Shown here piece after piece: positions 1-5,511 of a stretch of 5,511 nt of DNA. The stretch lies in NCBI GenBank assembly GCA_030539815.1, contig JAUNXM010000133.1, forward strand, positions 1-5,511. Reading direction: 5' to 3'. This DNA is from Methanobacterium sp. GTDB lineage: Archaea; Methanobacteriota; Methanobacteria; Methanobacteriales; Methanobacteriaceae. Made by a program: the position numbers and the translations under genes. The notes under the pieces are model-generated. The model was not told the origin of the DNA and made no database searches. It saw only the letters and a program-made list of their open reading frames with translations. How positions within the stretch are numbered: the stretch's first letter is position 1; each line of letters starts with the position of its first letter.

Positions 1-2
1 TT

Positions 3-29
3 CTGGAAATTGTAATAAAAATAGAGTAA
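3..29 (+). other. Possible 3' tail of an upstream gene
   Basis: The frame open from the left edge reads LEIVIKIE and then stops with TAA at 27-29. The hydrophobic/charged pattern could be the C-terminal strand or helix of a protein encoded to the left. Another frame stays open to about position 91 but reads as low-complexity, lysine- and asparagine-rich residues and looks less like protein. Eight residues cannot identify a family. A small KEOPS Pcc1-like subunit often lies near rps3ae in methanogens, but that is only a guess from context. Confidence 0.2.
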
Positions 30-111
30 AGATGGAGAAAAATCTAAAATACCAAAGAATAATATTAACAGCGCATAAAAAGTATGTGTAACCATTGATA
101 ACCTTATTAGT

Positions 112-134
112 AATCCATAGATGAATGGATTTTT
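112..134 (+). terminator. Weak stem-loop with T-run, possible terminator
   Basis: AATCCAT (112-118) and ATGGATT (125-131) are perfect inverted repeats with a 6-base loop, and the right arm runs into five T (130-134). A second copy of ATGGATT at 135-141 could pair with the same left arm. The stem has only two G-C pairs, so it is thermodynamically weak. It could end transcription of the gene to the left, because archaeal terminators depend mainly on T-runs. It could equally be an operator upstream of the box at 160 or a chance AT-rich palindrome. Confidence 0.25.
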
Positions 135-159
135 ATGGATTCATCAACCTTTGGCAATA

Positions 160-167
160 TTTATAAA
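160..167 (+). promoter_or_regulatory. Candidate TATA box (distal) for the rps3ae operon
   Basis: TTTATAAA is a close match to the archaeal box A. Transcription would be expected to start about 25 bases downstream, near 187-192, giving a leader of roughly 120 bases that would contain the palindromes at 195-208 and 233-260. The bases just upstream (GGCAATA) are only a weak match to a TFB-recognition element. It precedes a five-gene + strand cluster with no other good promoter position apart from the proximal box. Confidence 0.45.
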
Positions 168-194
168 CCATGAATGAGATTTATAATAAATGAT

Positions 195-208
195 TCTAAA
201 CTTTTAGA
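195..208 (+). repeat. Small inverted repeat in the rps3ae leader
   Basis: TCTAAA (195-200) and TTTAGA (203-208) are perfect inverted repeats separated by two bases, so a real RNA hairpin would have at most five pairs. The same TCTA/TAGA theme recurs at 231-236 (TCTAGA), 233-237, 245-249 and 256-260, which is why it is recorded. In such AT-rich DNA it could be coincidence. Confidence 0.2.
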
Positions 209-232
209 CTGGTTGTGATTTTTCAATTTATC

Positions 233-260
233 TAGAACTGCGAGTTCTATAAAAATAGAA
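233..260 (+). promoter_or_regulatory. Overlapping, mutually exclusive palindromes upstream of rps3ae
   Basis: TAGAACT (233-239) and AGTTCTA (243-249) form a perfect 7-base inverted repeat around GCG. The right arm is shared with a second perfect inverted repeat, TTCTAT (245-250) with ATAGAA (255-260) around AAAA. In RNA only one hairpin could form at a time, which is the geometry of a switch. In DNA the repeats surround the proximal TATA candidate and could be a protein site. Which reading is right depends on whether transcription starts near 190 or near 275. The pairing is visible directly; the regulatory role is inference. Confidence 0.35.
247..255 (+). promoter_or_regulatory. Candidate TATA box (proximal) for the rps3ae operon
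   Basis: CTATAAAAA resembles box A and would place the transcription start near 272-278, leaving a short leader of about 35 bases before the start codon at 310. Short leaders are common in archaeal ribosomal protein genes. The box lies inside the overlapping palindromes at 233-260, so a protein bound there would block TBP. It competes with the box at 160-167 as the main promoter; both may be used. Confidence 0.35.
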
Positions 261-292
261 ATCTTACGAGATAATACGCAAATATAATACGT

Positions 293-900
<608 letters not shown>

Positions 901-904
901 ATCT

Positions 905-909
905 GGGAG
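905..909 (+). promoter_or_regulatory. Ribosome binding site of the DUF92 gene
   Basis: GGGAG at 905-909 lies in the 13-base gap after the rps3ae stop, four bases before ATG 914. It supports that start and shows that the membrane protein can be translated from the ribosomal protein transcript without its own promoter. Confidence 0.6.
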
Positions 910-913
910 ATAG

Positions 914-1579
<666 letters not shown>

Positions 1580-1583
1580 TAGC

Positions 1584-2810
1584 ATGAAGGGAATCATAAT
1601 GATAATCGATGGGATGGCAGACCGCCCCCTCAAGGAATTAGGAGGTAAAACCCCCCTAGAAGCAGCTCAGACCCCAAAAATGGACCGAATGGCACAGTTA
1701 GGAGTTAATGGAATTATGGACTCCATAAAACCAGGAATACGGCCAGGTAGTGACACAGCCCACCTATCCATACTGGGTTATGATCCCTATCAAGTTTACA
1801 CCGGAAGAGGACCCTTCGAGGCTGCTGGAGTGGGAGTAGAAGTAATGCCCGGAGATATAGCCTTCCGCTGCAACTTCTCTACCACCAATGACGAAGGCAT
1901 CATCACTGACCGCCGGGCCGGAAGAATAAGAGAAGGCACTCCTGAACTGGCAGAAACCTTAAACTCCATGGAACTGGAAGAAGACGTTGAGATCATATTT
2001 AAAGAATCCACTGGACACCGTGCAGTTCTGGTTTTAAGAGGAAAAGGCCTATCGGATCAGATATCTGATGCTGACCCTAAATATGATGGAAAAAAACCTA
2101 AAAAGGTAGTGGGCCTAGATGGCTCTCCTGAAGCTGAAAATACCGCCCGGATCCTCAACAAAGTAATCCAGAAATCCTATGAAATGTTAAAAGACCATCC
2201 TGTTAATCTTAAACGTACCAAAAATGGAGAGCCCCCTGCTAACATCACATTACCCCGTGGTGCGGGTGCAGTACCGAATGCGGAACCATTCAATGAAAAA
2301 TATGGCGTTAAATCAGCATGTATAGCTGAAACTGGGCTTATTCAGGGCATTGCACAGATAGCAGGCATGGATATAATAGAAGTGGAAGGGGCCACTGGTG
2401 GAGTGGACACTGATTTGGGAAGTATTACACGCAGTATTTTGGAAAATGCTTCCCTTGATTATGATTTCATACTTATAAACATTGATGGTGCTGATGAAGC
2501 AGGTCACGACGGTAACTTGAAAGAAAAGATTGAATTTATTGAAAAAGTTGACAGAGTTATTGGCAAGGTTATGGAACTTGAAGATGTTTACTTCATCCTA
2601 ACTGCCGATCACTCCACCCCCATCTCAGTGATGGATCACACTGGAGACCCTGTTCCCCTGGTGATCAAAGGGCCAGACGTAAGGGTGGACCAGGTTCGGG
2701 AGTTTAATGAACGGGCTGCAGCCAGTGGTGGTCTTTCAAGGATAAGGGGACGTGACATTATGAATATTTTAATGGATCTAATGAACCGATCCACTAAATT
2801 CGGAGCTTAA
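1584..2810 (+). CDS. apgM: 2,3-bisphosphoglycerate-independent phosphoglycerate mutase, archaeal type
   Basis: This cytoplasmic metalloenzyme interconverts 2- and 3-phosphoglycerate, serving mainly gluconeogenesis in a methanogen. It belongs to the alkaline phosphatase superfamily and is 408 residues long, normal for the archaeal ApgM group and shorter than the roughly 510-residue bacterial iPGM. Visible motifs are the metal-binding D9 in [10 protein letters not shown]56 in [14 protein letters not shown] (the expected phosphoserine), D304 and H308 in [12 protein letters not shown]342-H343 in LTADHSTP, and H352 in [10 protein letters not shown], so the full ligand set for two metal ions seems present. 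The substrate-handling domain lies in between, roughly residues 80-270. It starts four bases after the DUF92 stop and ends three bases before glmM. Archaea often carry two apgM paralogues; which one this is cannot be told from the window. Confidence 0.95.
   Translation: MKGIIMIIDGMADRPLKELGGKTPLEAAQTPKMDRMAQLGVNGIMDSIKPGIRPGSDTAHLSILGYDPYQVYTGRGPFEAAGVGVEVMPGDIAFRCNFSTTNDEGIITDRRAGRIREGTPELAETLNSMELEEDVEIIFKESTGHRAVLVLRGKGLSDQISDADPKYDGKKPKKVVGLDGSPEAENTARILNKVIQKSYEMLKDHPVNLKRTKNGEPPANITLPRGAGAVPNAEPFNEKYGVKSACIAETGLIQGIAQIAGMDIIEVEGATGGVDTDLGSITRSILENASLDYDFILINIDGADEAGHDGNLKEKIEFIEKVDRVIGKVMELEDVYFILTADHSTPISVMDHTGDPVPLVIKGPDVRVDQVREFNERAAASGGLSRIRGRDIMNILMDLMNRSTKFGA
2802..2805 (+). promoter_or_regulatory. 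Ribosome binding site of glmM inside the end of apgM
   Basis: GGAG at 2802-2805 lies within the last sense codons of apgM, eight bases before ATG 2814. With the apgM stop only three bases upstream of the start, glmM is very likely translated from the same message. Confidence 0.5.
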
Positions 2811-2813
2811 ACT

Positions 2814-4166
2814 ATGGAACAGGAGATTCCCAAACTCTTCGGCACCTCAGGAATACGGGGAAAAATTGCAGAAGAAATAAGCACTGAACTGGCTTTAAAC
2901 GTTGGGAAAGCCATTTCAACTTACTTGGGAAAAGGACATAGGGTAGTTGTGGGATATGACACCCGCACTTCTAACCTTATGCTAGAAAGAGCAGTCACTG
3001 CCGGTATCCTGCAAGGTGGCTGCCATGTTTTAGCGGTGGGAATGGTACCCACACCAGTGGTGGGCTACGCCACTATGAAGCTGAATGCAGATGCAGGGGT
3101 AATGATCACTGCCTCTCATAATCCCTCACCAGACAATGGGATAAAATTATGGAATCCTGATGGAATGGCATACTTGCAGAAACAGGAAAGAACTATCGAG
3201 AAAATAATTCATGAAAATAATTTTTATAAATCATCTTGGGAAAATATCGGCAAAATCACCGATGTAAACCCAATTGTTAATGATTATATTAAGGATATCC
3301 TCGATTTAATGAATATTAAACCAGGATTAAAGGTGGTTGTGGACTGTGCCAATGGTGCCGCATCATACCTATCCCCACTCATCCTCCGGAAGGCTGGTTG
3401 TAAGGTGGTGAGTCTAAATGCCCAGCCGGATGGGTTCTTTCCAGGGAGAAACCCAGAACCCTCAGAAGCCAACCTCCAGGAATTGATGAAGGTTGTAAAG
3501 GTCACTGAAGCTGACTTGGGGATAGCCCACGACGGTGATGCCGATCGGATGATAGCAGTGGATGATAAGGGGAGAATGGCTGATTTCGACAAGTTATTGG
3601 CTCTGGTGTCTAGAGAGATGGGCGGATGTGTGGTTACCACCGTGGATGCTTCGGCCTGTATTGACCGTGCCATGGAAGAAGTGGGAGGAAAAGTGGAGAG
3701 AACCAAAGTTGGGGATGTGCACGTGGCGGAGATGATCCACACCATCGGTGCGAACTTTGGAGGTGAACCATCAGGTACATGGTTACATCCCCAGTTTTGC
3801 ATGTGTCCCGATGGAATCCTATCTGCCCTGAGGGTTATTCAATTGGTTCAAAGTAAAGGACCACTCTCCCAACTTTTAGACCATGTTCCCAGTTACCCCA
3901 CCATAAGGGATAAAATTGACTGCCGAGAAGACCAGAAATATTCCATCATGCACAAAGCCGAAACTGACCTTCCCCTAGCCTATGAAGATGTTGATGATGT
4001 TAACCTTAAAGATGGAGTGAGAATATCATTCACTGATGGCAGCTGGGTCCTAGTAAGGCCTTCCGGAACTGAATCATTCATCAGGATTACTTTAGAGGGA
4101 AAAACCCAAGACAGAGCACAGATGATTCATAAAAAAGCAGAAAAATTCATCAATGATTTTCTATAA
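2814..4166 (+). CDS. glmM: Phosphoglucosamine mutase, archaeal
   Basis: This 450-residue enzyme of the alpha-D-phosphohexomutase superfamily converts glucosamine-6-phosphate to glucosamine-1-phosphate, the step before GlmU. The four superfamily motifs are intact: FGTSGIRG near the N-terminus (9-16); the catalytic loop TASHNP with the phosphorylated serine S101; the magnesium loop D240-GDADR to R245; the sugar-binding loop GGEPSGTW (316-323); and the C-terminal phosphate-binding loop R415-PSGTES. The length is standard. The sugar loop GEPSG is common to archaeal GlmM and phosphomannomutase-like enzymes, so sequence alone does not exclude activity on glucose or mannose phosphates. The neighbouring glmU strongly favours the amino-sugar role; the same pair is adjacent in Methanocaldococcus. 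Start ATG 2814 gives the family's N-terminus directly before the LFGTSGIRG motif. It is the last gene of the tightly packed part of the operon. Confidence 0.92.
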   Translation: MEQEIPKLFGTSGIRGKIAEEISTELALNVGKAISTYLGKGHRVVVGYDTRTSNLMLERAVTAGILQGGCHVLAVGMVPTPVVGYATMKLNADAGVMITASHNPSPDNGIKLWNPDGMAYLQKQERTIEKIIHENNFYKSSWENIGKITDVNPIVNDYIKDILDLMNIKPGLKVVVDCANGAASYLSPLILRKAGCKVVSLNAQPDGFFPGRNPEPSEANLQELMKVVKVTEADLGIAHDGDADRMIAVDDKGRMADFDKLLALVSREMGGCVVTTVDASACIDRAMEEVGGKVERTKVGDVHVAEMIHTIGANFGGEPSGTWLHPQFCMCPDGILSALRVIQLVQSKGPLSQLLDHVPSYPTIRDKIDCREDQKYSIMHKAETDLPLAYEDVDDVNLKDGVRISFTDGSWVLVRPSGTESFIRITLEGKTQDRAQMIHKKAEKFINDFL

Positions 4167-4194
4167 ACTATCTGAAGTTCACATTAACATAGAG

Positions 4195-4202
4195 CTTAAA
4201 AG
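4195..4202 (+). promoter_or_regulatory. Weak TATA-like element before glmU
   Basis: The 76-base gap between glmM and glmU contains CTTAAAAG, a poor box A candidate. A start about 25 bases on, near 4222, would leave a short leader carrying the ribosome binding site. No hairpin terminator is visible in the gap, so read-through from glmM is at least as likely. It is recorded because this is the only sizeable gap in the cluster. Confidence 0.2.
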
Positions 4203-4231
4203 AATATTTTGAATTGGTAAGAAATGTTAAA

Positions 4232-4237
4232 GAGGAG
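4232..4237 (+). promoter_or_regulatory. Strong ribosome binding site of glmU
   Basis: GAGGAG lies five bases before ATG 4243, the strongest purine-rich Shine-Dalgarno site in the window. It fixes the start of a gene that runs off the right edge. Confidence 0.75.
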
Positions 4238-4242
4238 TTTGA

Positions 4243-5511
<1,269 letters not shown>

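Noticed and set aside
2..91. Plus-strand frame open from the left edge to a TAA at 89-91
   Set aside because: The translation is lysine/asparagine-rich and unpatterned. The shorter LEIVIKIE frame ending at 29 looks more protein-like, and neither can be assigned.
277..291. TATAATA near 283 as a further promoter
   Set aside because: A start about 25 bases downstream would fall at the start codon and remove the ribosome binding site. Leaderless initiation is unlikely given the good GTGAT site.
3284..3802. Minus-strand open frame of 172 codons opposite glmM
   Set aside because: It is antisense to the conserved magnesium and sugar-binding loops of glmM. Its proline- and serine-rich translation is typical of a shadow frame.

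Overview
The window looks like chromosomal DNA of a methanogenic archaeon of the order Methanobacteriales, most likely Methanobacterium or a close relative. The evidence is an archaeal/eukaryotic-type ribosomal protein (S3Ae/eS1), an archaeal-type phosphoglycerate mutase (ApgM), archaeal-type GlmM and GlmU, TATA-like promoter elements instead of -35/-10 boxes, and Shine-Dalgarno sites of the GGTGAT and GGAG kind. The genus is inferred from protein character and moderate GC content, not from a search.

Layout: positions 1-309 hold no convincing complete gene. They are very AT-rich, with two TATA-box candidates, several short inverted repeats, and possibly the last codons of an upstream gene at the extreme left. 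Five genes follow, all on the + strand: rps3ae (310-900), a DUF92 membrane protein (914-1579), apgM (1584-2810), glmM (2814-4166) and glmU (4243 to the right edge, no stop reached). The first four are separated by 13, 4 and 3 bases and read as one operon. glmU follows after 76 bases with its own strong Shine-Dalgarno site and possibly its own weak promoter.

How the genes fit together: ApgM interconverts 2- and 3-phosphoglycerate, a gluconeogenic step in a methanogen that builds sugars from pyruvate. Further along, fructose-6-phosphate becomes glucosamine-6-phosphate (GlmS, not in the window). GlmM makes glucosamine-1-phosphate, and bifunctional GlmU makes UDP-GlcNAc. In Methanobacteriales this feeds pseudomurein, glycolipids and protein glycans. 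The DUF92 protein belongs to the family of plant VTE6 (phytyl-phosphate kinase) and may act on isoprenoid phosphates, which would place a lipid or lipid-carrier step in the same operon. That link is inference.

This is mostly an ordinary housekeeping region: I see no mobile element, CRISPR, tRNA, rRNA or defence system. The points most worth a second look are the uncharacterised DUF92 enzyme, a pair of mutually exclusive hairpins in the rps3ae leader, and a perfect 14-base repeat at an 18-base period in the beta-helix region of glmU.
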